From the NCBI RefSeq assembly GCF_009600605.1, contig NZ_VWNA01000001.1:248001-312000 (forward strand): a stretch of DNA of 64,000 bases, in the 5' to 3' direction. Positions 41,152-49,629 of the stretch are shown here, in pieces (the stretch's first letter is position 1; every line of letters begins with the position of its first letter). This DNA comes from Segnochrobactrum spirostomi. Lineage in GTDB: Bacteria; Pseudomonadota; Alphaproteobacteria; Rhizobiales; Segnochrobactraceae. Both the position numbers and the translations under genes were made by a program. Under the pieces are notes generated by a model. It saw nothing but the letters and a program-made list of their open reading frames with translations. It had not been told where the DNA came from and did no database searches.

Positions 41152-41235
41152 TCACAGCACGCCCAGCACGATGGCAGCCAGAAACGCGAACGCCACCGTG
41201 ACGAGGACAACGTTGAGGCTCTTCGTCATCGTCAT
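41152..41235 (-). CDS. 27-residue single-span membrane miniprotein
   Basis: A 28-codon open frame starts at the ATG at 41235. It encodes a short basic N-terminus (MTMTKSLN) followed by one hydrophobic segment of about 19 residues (VVLVTVAFAFLAAIVLG) and stops at 41152. A strong ribosome-binding site (GGCGGAGGG) lies eight bases before the ATG, and a bidirectional terminator sits about 64 bases beyond the stop. These three signals together support a real translated miniprotein. It would insert in the inner membrane with the N-terminus probably inside. Function unknown; such peptides often modulate a larger membrane partner. Confidence 0.68.
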   Translation of the reverse strand: MTMTKSLNVVLVTVAFAFLAAIVLGVL

Positions 41236-41491
41236 GGGGTTCCCTCCGCCTCAAATCTGCCGGAAATCTTAAAGCCGAACAGGGCTCGCCGATACCGGAA
41301 AAGCGCGCGTGCAGCGCACAAAGTCAATCAACATTATGTATTAATGCTCTTGGCCGATTTCGGCACCTTTTGCAAGCGGGCCGACCGCCGGCGTTGTGCA
41401 CCGCAATCGCATGGCTCAACCTGAGACCCACGAAATGGTCCGGCTGCGTCGCGTTAACGCGAAATTGGGCCGCCGCCGGCACTCTTTCCCC

Positions 41492-42166
41492 ATGCGACGG
41501 CGAACGCTTCTCACTCTCGGCGTGATTCTCGCGGGCGCGGCGCTCGTCGCCGGCTGCGCCACGAGCTTTCTCGCCCGCCCGCAGCGCGCGGCGTGGCGCG
41601 GAGAGGTCGAGCGGCGCTGCGTCGCCTCGGGCGCGGTCAAGACGTCGTCGTTCGTCAAGTGGATGGCGCCGATCAACGGACCGGCCGCCTGCGGCATGGA
41701 TTATCCGTTCCGGGTCAGCGCCGTGCAGGGCGGCTACGTGCCGCTCAACGAGCCGGTCACCCTCGATTGCGCGATGATCCCGGCCCTCGACATCTGGATG
41801 GCCCGCATCGTCCAGCCGGCCTCGCTCCAGGCGTTCGGGATACCCGTCGTGAAGCTGATCTCCATGGGCGGCTATTCCTGCCGCGGCCGCGACGGCTCCC
41901 GCGCCGGCAAATATTCCGAGCATTCGTTCGGCAACGCGATCGACATCGCGGGCTTCGTGCTCGCCGACGGTCGGCGCATCACCATCCTCAAGGATTGGCG
42001 CGGCGGCACCCCGCGGGAGCAATGGTTCCTGCGCACCGTCCACAACGGCGGCTGCCGGGTGTTCAAGACCGTGATCGGCCCCGATGGCGACGGCTACCAC
42101 CAGGACCACCTGCACATGGACCTCGCCCGCCACAACCGCAATTGGAGCGGGCGGTCGTGCTCGTGA
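41492..42166 (+). CDS. Extensin-like C-terminal domain lipoprotein
   Basis: A 224-residue envelope protein with a lipoprotein signal (MRRRTLLTLGVILAGAALVAGC, quoted here in parts: MRRRTLLTLG then LVAGC), lipidated at Cys22. The mature part is the extensin-like C-terminal domain found widely in Rhizobiales. It has the metal-site-like motifs YSEHSFGNAIDIAGF and YHQDHLHMDLARHN, plus four or more cysteines (RRCVASG, AACGMDYPF, LDCAMIP, YSCRGRD). The His/Asp pattern resembles the M15/D-Ala-D-Ala peptidase fold, so an LD- or DD-peptidase-like role in the wall is likely but unproven. The ATG at 41492 was chosen because it gives a perfect lipobox. Confidence 0.85.
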   Translation: MRRRTLLTLGVILAGAALVAGCATSFLARPQRAAWRGEVERRCVASGAVKTSSFVKWMAPINGPAACGMDYPFRVSAVQGGYVPLNEPVTLDCAMIPALDIWMARIVQPASLQAFGIPVVKLISMGGYSCRGRDGSRAGKYSEHSFGNAIDIAGFVLADGRRITILKDWRGGTPREQWFLRTVHNGGCRVFKTVIGPDGDGYHQDHLHMDLARHNRNWSGRSCS

Positions 42167-42296
42167 GCCGCACCGCCACCGGCTCCCCTTTTCACACGTC
42201 CGAGCGCCGGCCTATCCTTTGGCCCGGCGATTGCGGCTTCCATCGGGAATTCCGCACCGTCGTGCCACCCCGCGGCGCCCGCTCGGAGCGAGATCG

Positions 42297-42713
42297 ATGC
42301 TGCTCTACACGACCCTCGGAACCGACGACCTGCCGCGCGCCATCGCCTTCTACGACGCGGTGATGGCGGCCCTCGGCCACGCCCGGCTGCCGGACTGGAG
42401 CGACGGCTGGGCCGGCTGGGGCCAGGATTACGACACCGGCTTCGGCTTCTGGCTCTGCCGGCCGTTCGACGAGAAGCCGGCCACGGCAGGAAACGGCACG
42501 ATGCTCGCCTTCAAAGCGGACAGCCCGGCGCAGGTGCGCGCCTTCCATGCCGTGGGGATGTCTCACGGGGGAGCCGACGAAGGCTCACCGGGTCTCCGCC
42601 CGCACTACGCCCCGACCTTCTACGCCGCCTATCTCCGCGACCCCGACGGCCACAAGCTCGCCGCGGTGTTCCATCGCTACAGCGCGGCGGAGGACACGCA
42701 GGCGACCCGCTGA
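42297..42713 (+). CDS. VOC (glyoxalase/bleomycin-resistance) family protein
   Basis: A 138-residue vicinal-oxygen-chelate protein. The paired beta-alpha-beta-beta-beta modules are seen from MLLYTTLGTDDLPRAIAFYD to the C-terminal strand YAAYLRDPDGHKLAAVFH. The latter is the typical ending, with a metal-ligand position in the DPDGHK loop. Bacterial proteins of this size are usually lactoylglutathione-lyase-like and of unassigned substrate. It lies 130 bases after the extensin-like gene and ends 12 bases before the convergent deacetylase gene. Confidence 0.85.
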   Translation: MLLYTTLGTDDLPRAIAFYDAVMAALGHARLPDWSDGWAGWGQDYDTGFGFWLCRPFDEKPATAGNGTMLAFKADSPAQVRAFHAVGMSHGGADEGSPGLRPHYAPTFYAAYLRDPDGHKLAAVFHRYSAAEDTQATR

Positions 42714-42725
42714 GGGCGCCCCGCG

Positions 42726-43733
42726 TCAGAGCGCGTTGCCGGGGTGGCTCACGGCGCTCGTCTTCTGGGCCGCCTTGCGGTCGTAGACGGCGGTGTCGCC
42801 GGGATGCTCGATGTAGCAGCTCGGCACCGTCACCGGCGTGCCGGCGTGCAAGAGGTCGCTCACGGTCATGAAGCCGTAGCCCGCGGCGCGCAGCTTCTCG
42901 ATGACGAGCGGCAGCGCCTCCCGGGTATGCTTGCCGTTGCCGTTCGCGTGCATGACGATGATCGAGCCGGGCTTCACCTGGCGCATCACGTTGGCGACGA
43001 TCGCCGCCGCCCCGATATCGGCCGGGTCGCCGGAGACGACGTCCCATTGGATCACGATCTCGCCGACCGCGTTGGCGGAGTCGAGCGCTGCCTGGGAGCA
43101 GGTGCCGTAGGGGAAGCGGAACAGCCGGTCGTGGCTCACCGGCGTCGCGGCAGGGCATTGCGCGACGGCGGCGACCTTGGCGTCGGCGATCGCGGTCTCC
43201 GTCGTCAGGATCTCCCGACGCACCTTGCCGAGATCGTCGATGTGCAGGTTGGCGTGGTCCCAGGAATGATTGCCGATCTGAAACAGGGGATCGGCCGCGA
43301 TCTGCTTGGCACGGGTCGGATGGGTCTCGAGCCACTTGCCGCCGGCGAAGAAGGTCGCCGGCACATTGGCGCGGCGCAGGGCATCGAAGATCGGGCCATC
43401 ATAGCCCGCGACCTGACCCCCGGTCTCGCAGAGATCGAAGGTGAGTGCGACGAGCTTCACCCCGTCGGGTAGCTTCACCCGGCGCACCACGCCCGCATAA
43501 GGCGGCAGCACCGGCAGGCCGGGCGCAGCGGCATTCGGCACCGAGACGTGGTCGGCGGCGGTCGCCCGCCGCGGTGTGCGCTCGCCCGGCGCGAGGGAAT
43601 AATCGGCCGGAGCCCAGCATCCCGCCGGGGGATCGGCCAAGGCCGACCCGACGCCGATCGATCCGGCCAACATCACGCCGAGCGCCGCTGCAAGAGGAAA
43701 CCGCGCGCGCACGCGAACCGACCGATCGACCAT
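42726..43733 (-). CDS. Secreted polysaccharide deacetylase (NodB fold)
   Basis: A 335-residue exported carbohydrate esterase 4 protein. A signal peptide (AAALGVMLAGSIGVGSALA) ends near residue 34. The NodB motifs follow in order: VALTFDLCETGG (motif 1, where the usual second Asp is Leu), GNHSWDHANLH (the zinc His pair), FRFPYGTCS (motif 3) and IIVMHANGNGKHT (motif 5). The Asp-to-Leu change in motif 1 follows the catalytic-base Asp and is found in some family branches. An ATG at 43733 with an AGGA site was chosen; the open frame upstream lacks protein character. Likely substrates are peptidoglycan or an exopolysaccharide. Confidence 0.83.
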   Translation of the reverse strand: MVDRSVRVRARFPLAAALGVMLAGSIGVGSALADPPAGCWAPADYSLAPGERTPRRATAADHVSVPNAAAPGLPVLPPYAGVVRRVKLPDGVKLVALTFDLCETGGQVAGYDGPIFDALRRANVPATFFAGGKWLETHPTRAKQIAADPLFQIGNHSWDHANLHIDDLGKVRREILTTETAIADAKVAAVAQCPAATPVSHDRLFRFPYGTCSQAALDSANAVGEIVIQWDVVSGDPADIGAAAIVANVMRQVKPGSIIVMHANGNGKHTREALPLVIEKLRAAGYGFMTVSDLLHAGTPVTVPSCYIEHPGDTAVYDRKAAQKTSAVSHPGNAL

Positions 43734-43996
43734 CGAGGTATCCTGAAAAAGGCGCCCCGGACGCGGGACCAACGCGAGGCTGGCGCGAGCAAAAGCGGTA
43801 AGTCGCGGCAGTTTCATGACGAAGGTGACGATTACCCCGCGCTTCGCCGCGCCGAGTTGTCGCAAGCCCGCATCGCCGGCGCGCGATACTCGGCCTTTAA
43901 ACTGATTGCCGCCCACAGCGCTTGGCAGCGCCCGCGTTCCGTGGGAGAGCGGAGCGCAGACGGATTCGCCGCCGCCCGATCCCGAGGAGGACGCCA

Positions 43997-44446
43997 ATGA
44001 TAACCCTTGCCGATCTTCGTGTCCGTGCGATGCGCGCCCTCGCCGGCGCGGCGCTCGTCGTTGCCTCGGCCCTCCCCGCGGTTGCCGGCGGTGGCGGCCT
44101 GCCGGGCCTCTACACAATCACCGACGTCGACGGAAAACCGGTTCCGGCTGCGGCGAAGCTGACCATCCGCTTTTCGGAGAAGGCGAGCTTCGAAGGCTTC
44201 GGCGGCTGCAACCATTTCTCCGGCCCCTACAAGTTCGTCGGCCCGATCACGGCGCAGTCGGTCATCATGGGGCCGATCCGGGTCACCAAGAAGAGCTGCC
44301 CCGAGGACGTCATGAGCCTCGAACACGCGCTGCTGCGGGCGCTCGGCACCGCCCACACCATCGAGCGCGCCGACGACGGCGCCTTCGTCATCGCCGACGA
44401 CAAGGGCAAGACGACCGCCCGCCTCGTCTTCAAGGCGGCGGATTGA
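43997..44446 (+). CDS. META-domain (HslJ-like) exported protein
   Basis: A 149-residue protein with a signal peptide (ALAGAALVVASALPAVAG) and one META domain. The signature LTIRFSEKASFEGFGGCNHFSGPY is the FxGxxGCNxFxG block (residues 52-75). It is followed by a second cysteine in KKSCPEDVMSLEHALLRAL, a probable disulfide partner. Such proteins are linked to heat-shock or novobiocin resistance (HslJ) and act in the envelope. A GAGGAGG site sits seven bases before the ATG at 43997. It is the first of four closely spaced plus-strand genes. Confidence 0.85.
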   Translation: MITLADLRVRAMRALAGAALVVASALPAVAGGGGLPGLYTITDVDGKPVPAAAKLTIRFSEKASFEGFGGCNHFSGPYKFVGPITAQSVIMGPIRVTKKSCPEDVMSLEHALLRALGTAHTIERADDGAFVIADDKGKTTARLVFKAAD

Positions 44447-44459
44447 GGCGCGTCCGGCG

Positions 44460-45155
44460 ATGACGATCTGGGCGCGCATCGGTGATTTCGTGCAGGCGAT
44501 CGGGGTCGGCGGCTCCGATCTGATCGATCGCGCCTTGACGCCCTTCTTCGGCGACGAGGCACACCGCCGCGCGGTCGCCTTCACCATCGCCATCGTCGCC
44601 CTGTCGGCCAAGATGGCGCGGGCGGACGGCGTCGTCGTCGCCGCGGAGATCCAGGCCTTCCGCGATCATTTCGCGGTGCCATCCGGCGAGGAGGCCAATG
44701 TCGAGCGGCTGTTCCAGCTCGCCCAGCAGGACGTCGCCGGCTTCGAACACTATGCCGCGAAGATCAAGGCGCTGTTCGCCGACGATCCGGCGACGCTCGA
44801 GGACGTGCTCGACGTTCTGTTCGTCATCGCCGGGTCGGACGGCCTGATCCACGCCCGCGAGATCGCCTATCTCGAACGGGTCGCGCAGATCTTCGGCCTG
44901 CCCACCTGCGCCTGCGCCCGCATCCGTGCCCGCCACGTCATGGCGGCCCCCGATGATCCCTACGTGATCCTCGGCGTCGATCCCGGCGCGGACAACGCCA
45001 CCCTGCGCGCCGAATATCGCAGGCTGGTGCGGGAGCATCATCCCGACCGCGTCACCGCACGCGGCGTGCCGCAGGAGCTCGTCAAGCTCGCCACCGAGCG
45101 GCTCGCCGCGATCAACGTCGCCTGGGGGCGGATCGCCAAGGAACGCGGCCTATGA
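44460..45155 (+). CDS. TerB-DnaJ domain co-chaperone (DjlA-like)
   Basis: A 231-residue protein with a TerB-like helical domain (residues 30-150, AFTIAIVALSAKMARADGVV and DVLFVIAGSDGLIHAREIAY) and a C-terminal J domain (residues 163-231). The J domain carries the essential HPD tripeptide in REHHPDRV. The J domain should stimulate DnaK ATPase. Unlike enterobacterial DjlA there is no clear N-terminal membrane anchor, only a short amphipathic start. The gene begins 13 bases after the META gene and ends 13 bases before the amidase, so the three are probably co-transcribed. Confidence 0.88.
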   Translation: MTIWARIGDFVQAIGVGGSDLIDRALTPFFGDEAHRRAVAFTIAIVALSAKMARADGVVVAAEIQAFRDHFAVPSGEEANVERLFQLAQQDVAGFEHYAAKIKALFADDPATLEDVLDVLFVIAGSDGLIHAREIAYLERVAQIFGLPTCACARIRARHVMAAPDDPYVILGVDPGADNATLRAEYRRLVREHHPDRVTARGVPQELVKLATERLAAINVAWGRIAKERGL

Positions 45156-45168
45156 CGGAACGCCTGTC

Positions 45169-45900
45169 GTGACCGCCCTGAAGATCGCCCGCGACGTCGT
45201 CTCTCCCAATCACGGGCCGCGCCCGCAGGGCCTGCGCCCGGATATCCTGCTCCTCCATTATACCGGCATGCCGACCGCGGCCGCCGCGATCGCCCGGCTG
45301 TGCGATCCGCTCGCCAACGTCTCGTCCCATTATGTCGTCGATGAAGACGGCGCGATCCTGCGCCTCGTGCCGGAAGCCCGCCGCGCCCACCATGCCGGCG
45401 TGTCGTCCTGGCAGGGCACGACCGACATCAATTCGCGCTCGATCGGCATCGAGATCGTCAATCCGGGCCATGAATTCGGCTACCGCCCTTTCCCCGACGC
45501 GCAGATCGAGGCGGTGATCGCACTCTGCCGCGACATCCTCGCCCGCCAGCCGATCGCGCCCGAGCGTGTGCTCGCCCATTCCGACGTGGCGCCGGAGCGC
45601 AAGCAGGACCCGGGCGAGCTCTTTCCCTGGGACCGGCTCGCGGCCGCCGGCATCGGCCGCTGGGTGGAGCCGTCTCCGATCGCCGACGGCCCTGCCTTCC
45701 GCCGCGGCGACGAGGGCCTTCCGATCCGCGCCCTCCAGGCGATGCTCGCCCACTATGGCTACGGCCTCGATCTGACCGGCGTGTTCGACGCCCGCACCGA
45801 GGCGGTCGTGACCGCCTTCCAGCGCCACTTCCGGCCGGCGCGGGTGGACGGCGTCGCCGACCGCTCGACCTTCGAAACGCTGCACCGGCTCGCCGGCTGA
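45169..45900 (+). CDS. N-acetylmuramoyl-L-alanine amidase with peptidoglycan-binding domain
   Basis: A 243-residue amidase_2 (zinc-dependent, AmpD/AmiD-like) enzyme that cuts the MurNAc-L-Ala bond. Zinc ligands are visible in LLHYTGMP, RRAHHAGVSSW and AHSDVAPERKQDPG. A PG_binding_1 domain follows at residues 180-243 (GDEGLPIRALQAML, GVFDARTEAVVTAFQRHF). No signal peptide is present, as in cytoplasmic AmpD, although the binding domain is more typical of AmiD. The GTG start at 45169 is inferred because no in-frame ATG lies nearby. Confidence 0.9.
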   Translation: MTALKIARDVVSPNHGPRPQGLRPDILLLHYTGMPTAAAAIARLCDPLANVSSHYVVDEDGAILRLVPEARRAHHAGVSSWQGTTDINSRSIGIEIVNPGHEFGYRPFPDAQIEAVIALCRDILARQPIAPERVLAHSDVAPERKQDPGELFPWDRLAAAGIGRWVEPSPIADGPAFRRGDEGLPIRALQAMLAHYGYGLDLTGVFDARTEAVVTAFQRHFRPARVDGVADRSTFETLHRLAG

Positions 45901-45943
45901 CACCCTCGCCGCCGCGACCGCGACGGCCCCTTCAGGAGCGACC

Positions 45944-46240
45944 ATGTCCGACGACGATTATGTCTATGACGAAGCGACCGGCGAATGGCGTCCGGCCTCC
46001 GAGATGGCGGCGGCCGCCGCGGCCCGTGCCGAGGTGCGCGACGCCGCCGGCAACGTGCTCGCGGACGGGGATTCCGTCACCCTGATCAAGGACCTCAAGG
46101 TCAAGGGCACGAGCACGACCCTGAAGCAGGGCACCGTCATCAAGACGATCCGCCTGACCGACAATCCCGAAGAGATCGATTGCCGGCACGAGAGCATCAA
46201 GGGCCTCGTGCTGCGCACCGAGTTTGTCCGCAAGCGGTGA
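45944..46240 (+). CDS. PhnA C-terminal domain protein lacking the zinc ribbon
   Basis: A 98-residue protein whose second half (GNVLADGDSVTLIKDLKVKG, IKTIRLTDNPEEIDC, VLRTEFVRKR) is the small beta domain of the PhnA/YjdM family. The usual N-terminal zinc-ribbon cysteines are absent and replaced by an acidic start (MSDDDYVYDEATGEWRP) and an alanine-rich linker. PhnA/YjdM was once linked to phosphonate use; its function is uncertain. An AGGAG ribosome-binding site supports the ATG at 45944. The domain loss is a subfamily feature or a real truncation. Confidence 0.85.
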   Translation: MSDDDYVYDEATGEWRPASEMAAAAAARAEVRDAAGNVLADGDSVTLIKDLKVKGTSTTLKQGTVIKTIRLTDNPEEIDCRHESIKGLVLRTEFVRKR

Positions 46241-46394
46241 ACGATATCCGGGGCCGCGCGGCGAAAGCGGGCGGCCCCAGACCTTCGGCCGGCTCGTTTG
46301 CCTCGCCCCGCAGAGGCCCGCTATCGTGGCCGGCGCCGTCTCCGTTCGGACGGCTCAGCGCAATCCCTCACGCCGCCTCGGGAAGGAAACAAAC

Positions 46395-47003
46395 ATGAAA
46401 ATCGTCCTGTTCGGAACGGGTGCCATCGGCTCGGCGGTGAAGGACGTCCTCGTCGAGCACGGCCACGCGGTCGTCTCGATCGGCCGCACCTCCGGCGACC
46501 GGCAGGCGGACATGACCGACATCGCGAGCCTCACCGCCCTGTTCCGCGATCTCGGGACCTTCCATGCGGTGGCGAGCGCGGCGGGCGAGGTGTCCGGCGC
46601 GCCGCTCGAAAAGGCGACCGACGAACAATGGGCGAAGTCGATCGCCGGCAAGGGCATGGGGCAGATCAACCTGGTCCGCGCCGCCCTGCCCTACATCGCC
46701 GACGGCGGCTCGTTCACGCTCGTCTCGGGCGTGCTGACCGAGGAGCCCATCCCGGGCGGCTCCCTCGGCCGGACGATCAACAACATGGTCGAGGGCTTCG
46801 TGAAGGGCGCGGCGACGGAGATGCCGCGCGGCTGCCGCATCAATTGCATCAGCCCGACCGTCCTCGCGGAGTCGACGCACTACCTTCCCTATTTCGTCGG
46901 CTATACCCCGGTGCCGGCCCGCGAGGTTGCGCTCGCCTATCTGCGCGCGATCGCCAATCCCCTCAACGGCCGGATCCTCAAGCTGCACAAGACCGATAGC
47001 TGA
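46395..47003 (+). CDS. Small short-chain dehydrogenase (SDR) family protein
   Basis: A 202-residue Rossmann-fold protein. The dinucleotide motif GTGAIGSAV is at residues 7-15 and the strand end FTLVSGVLTEEP follows the usual SDR order. The canonical YxxxK is not seen. The corresponding stretch is GGSLGRTINNMVEGFVKGAA, where the Tyr is missing. Short SDRs of about 200 residues with this pattern are common in proteobacteria and mostly uncharacterised. A GGAAGGA site precedes the ATG at 46395. It is convergent with the chemoreceptor gene. Confidence 0.82.
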   Translation: MKIVLFGTGAIGSAVKDVLVEHGHAVVSIGRTSGDRQADMTDIASLTALFRDLGTFHAVASAAGEVSGAPLEKATDEQWAKSIAGKGMGQINLVRAALPYIADGGSFTLVSGVLTEEPIPGGSLGRTINNMVEGFVKGAATEMPRGCRINCISPTVLAESTHYLPYFVGYTPVPAREVALAYLRAIANPLNGRILKLHKTDS

Positions 47004-47014
47004 GCGATCCCCGA

Positions 47015-47044
47015 ACGGCCTCCGTCGCGGCGACGGGCAGCCGT
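47015..47044. terminator. Hairpin between convergent SDR and chemoreceptor genes
   Basis: An inner 6-bp stem (ccgtcg/cgacgg) and an outer acggc/gccgt stem form one nested dyad in the 63-base gap between two convergent stops. No T tract is present. It is likely a shared transcription end, inferred from position. Confidence 0.4.
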
Positions 47045-47066
47045 CTGACCCGCCCGATCGACGACA

Positions 47067-48980
47067 TCACGCCGCCTTGAAGGACGACAGGAATTCCAGC
47101 ACTTCGCGGCGGAGACGCTCTGAACTCTCCGACAACTGGCCTGCGGAGGAGAGGACCTGCTCCGCGGCAGCGCCGGTCGTCTCTGCGCTTTGCGAAACAC
47201 CGCCGATCGTCCGGCTCACTTGCCGTGTGCCCTGGGCTGCCCGCTGGACGTTGAGGGCGATTTCGCTTGTCACCGCACCCTGCTGATTGACGGCCGCCGA
47301 TATGGTCGCGGAGATGCTCTCGATCTGTTCGATGACGGCGGAGATCACCTGGATCGCACCGACGGTATTGCGCGTCTCGTCCTGCACGGCGGCGATCTGC
47401 CGGGTGATCTCGGCGGTGGCGTTGGAGGTCTGCTCGGCGAGGCTCTTGACCTCCGCCGCAACAACGGCGAAGCCCCTGCCGGCGTCGCCGGCCCGTGCGG
47501 CCTCGATCGATGCATTGAGCGCCAGCAGATTGGTCTGCCTCGCGATGTCGCTGATGAGTTGAACGACCTCGCCGATCCGAGTGGCGGCGACCGACAGGGA
47601 TTGTACGAGGCGGTCGGTGCGCCCCGCCTCCTCCGAAGCGGTCGTGGCGATCCGGGCGGCTTCGACGACGTGACGGCCAATTGCGGAGATCGATGCCGAT
47701 AGTTCTTCCGCGGCTCCCGCCACGGCCTCGACGTTGAGCGAGGTTTCTTCCGCCGACACTGCCACCGCGCCCGCCTGAACCGTGGACTGACTCGCCGCCG
47801 AGGACATGCTCGTCGCCGTCGCCTTCAGTTCGACGCTCGTTTCGGCAACGACCTCGAGCGCTACCGTGACGTTGGTGTCGAAGCGCGCAGTCAGCCCTTC
47901 GATCGCCTTCGCCCGATGTTCGCGTTTGGCATGTTCCTCCTGCCGCTGACGCTCCACGCAGCGCTGTTCGATGGCGTTCGCTCTGAACACGACCATTGCA
48001 GCCGCCATGGCTGCGATCTCGTCGTGCCGATGCTCCTCTGGAATCTGCATTTCCAGATCGCCCGCTGCGAGACGATTCATCGCTGCGATCATCCGATTGA
48101 GCGGCCGGATCACGGTCCTGCGGAGCAGCGCGACGACGACGACGAGCGTGGCAAGGAAGAGTATGGCCGTGACAATCAAGGTGAGCATGCGATTGTGCAC
48201 GAACCCGTCGATGCGCAACTGCAGAAGACGATCGAGCTGATCCGCCGATACCCCGCCGAAGCTCTCGATCACCGTCAGCGCCGGCGTGACATCCGGGGCC
48301 GCCCCACCTTGCGCCCCCACAGCCTTGACCGCCGCAGCAAAAGCTCTTGCTCGTTGGTCGGCGTCTCGGAAGGACGCGTCGAGCGCCGCCTTCAGCGAAC
48401 CGTCGGCGTTGCCGGCATATCCCGCTTCCACCGACCGCGCGAGACCGTCGATCAGCGCCTGGAGCGCGCCCTGCGCGACCAGCAGATCGACACGCTCCGC
48501 GTTCGTCGCCGACGGCTTCGCGGCGAGGGCGCCGAGGATCGCGACCTGGTCCGTCATGTCGGGCAACTTCGTGAGAATGACGTCCATGACATAGTAGCTG
48601 TCGAGATCGGGATCGAGGATCAGATTGGATTGATCCCCGACCTGCGCAATCAGCGCACGCAACGCCGCGACCGCACCCGGAGCGCCGCTCCTGAGCGCAT
48701 CCTCGGCTGCGCTGGCCGCCTCCGAAGAGTTCATGCCGGAGCCTAAGGTGCGTTCCGCCGCCGCGAGCGCCTCCGCGATCTCCGCTCCGGAGCGACGATG
48801 TGTCCAAAAATCGAATTGCGCCTGCCGCACCACGCGCAAATATTCGTTCCCCTGAAGCTCCTTGGCCGCGAAGTCGATGGCGATCTGCTGCTGTGCGATC
48901 AAATTGAAGATCACATAGGCGATCGGAATCAGGAAAAGAACAAGGGACAGGCCAAGCTTGCCGGCAATGCCGATTCTCAC
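47067..48980 (-). CDS. Methyl-accepting chemotaxis protein
   Basis: A 637-residue chemoreceptor with a classical plan. It has TM1 at residues 8-29 ([20 protein letters not shown]), a periplasmic helical sensor of about 200 residues, TM2 ([19 protein letters not shown]) and a HAMP domain ([20 protein letters not shown]). The cytoplasmic signalling domain has the hairpin tip [20 protein letters not shown] and [17 protein letters not shown]. It binds CheW/CheA at the tip. The sensor ligand is unknown. A GTG at 48980 with GGAG upstream is the likely start, because the frame further upstream is not protein-like. No che genes are in the window, so it is an orphan receptor. Confidence 0.92.
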   Translation of the reverse strand: MRIGIAGKLGLSLVLFLIPIAYVIFNLIAQQQIAIDFAAKELQGNEYLRVVRQAQFDFWTHRRSGAEIAEALAAAERTLGSGMNSSEAASAAEDALRSGAPGAVAALRALIAQVGDQSNLILDPDLDSYYVMDVILTKLPDMTDQVAILGALAAKPSATNAERVDLLVAQGALQALIDGLARSVEAGYAGNADGSLKAALDASFRDADQRARAFAAAVKAVGAQGGAAPDVTPALTVIESFGGVSADQLDRLLQLRIDGFVHNRMLTLIVTAILFLATLVVVVALLRRTVIRPLNRMIAAMNRLAAGDLEMQIPEEHRHDEIAAMAAAMVVFRANAIEQRCVERQRQEEHAKREHRAKAIEGLTARFDTNVTVALEVVAETSVELKATATSMSSAASQSTVQAGAVAVSAEETSLNVEAVAGAAEELSASISAIGRHVVEAARIATTASEEAGRTDRLVQSLSVAATRIGEVVQLISDIARQTNLLALNASIEAARAGDAGRGFAVVAAEVKSLAEQTSNATAEITRQIAAVQDETRNTVGAIQVISAVIEQIESISATISAAVNQQGAVTSEIALNVQRAAQGTRQVSRTIGGVSQSAETTGAAAEQVLSSAGQLSESSERLRREVLEFLSSFKAA

Positions 48981-49629
48981 GATGAACTCCGATGCGGTTC
49001 GAAGACGGGGTACGAGTCCGACGGGATCACACAAGACGGCGAACGAAGCTCCCCGGCCCGGGGCGCCGCTTCGGTCAGCGCCATGTCCCGCTCTATCGGA
49101 ACCCACCGCTCGACGGCCGCGTGCATCCCCGCAGCCGATGATGCTGCGGCAGATGGGCAGTTGAGCGGCACACTTCGGTCAATATGTAATTCTTGAAAGC
49201 TATATATTTGCCGTATCTTTCGCGAAGCTGACCTGCCAGCATTCATCGCATTGATATAAACATCAAAACATGACGCAAGATAAAAGATAATTCGATTATA
49301 TTATATTGAACGGCTTGCAGAAAAAATGACACGGCGATTGGTTACAATGGCGTTCGGTGCACCTCGTGCTTGGCTCCCAGCCGGCGACACCCATCCACAA
49401 CGCGACCCGCCAGAAACTGAAAAATCGAAGGCGAGGCTCTATTGTAGCCTCGATTATATTCAGTCGCGTGAAGATTTTTGGGCGCATCGCTCCACGTAAT
49501 CTATCCGTCATATTAGTCCCATAACGGGTGGAGTCTTGGAATGAACTTGCTCGTCCGCAGATCCGGAAGAGCCATGTGAATGGCCTCTAGTCCGGCTGAC
49601 GATGCGCGGTTTTCATCGCGGGGTATGAC
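48981..49629. other. AT-rich non-coding island between chemoreceptor and permease
   Basis: This 649-base stretch separates two divergent genes and is clearly AT-richer than the rest of the window, especially 49180-49330 (ataaaagataattcgatt and similar). The chemoreceptor promoter probably lies near 49000-49200. A 71-codon minus-strand frame at 49296-49511 has no recognisable motif. A small dyad (cgaggct/agcctcg, 49432-49452) is followed by an AT-rich tail. The composition suggests a regulatory region or a remnant of foreign DNA. Confidence 0.5.

Noticed and set aside
49296-49511. 71-codon minus-strand frame in the AT-rich island
   Set aside because: There is no ribosome-binding site or family motif, and the composition is unlike the other genes; kept only as part of the non-coding region.
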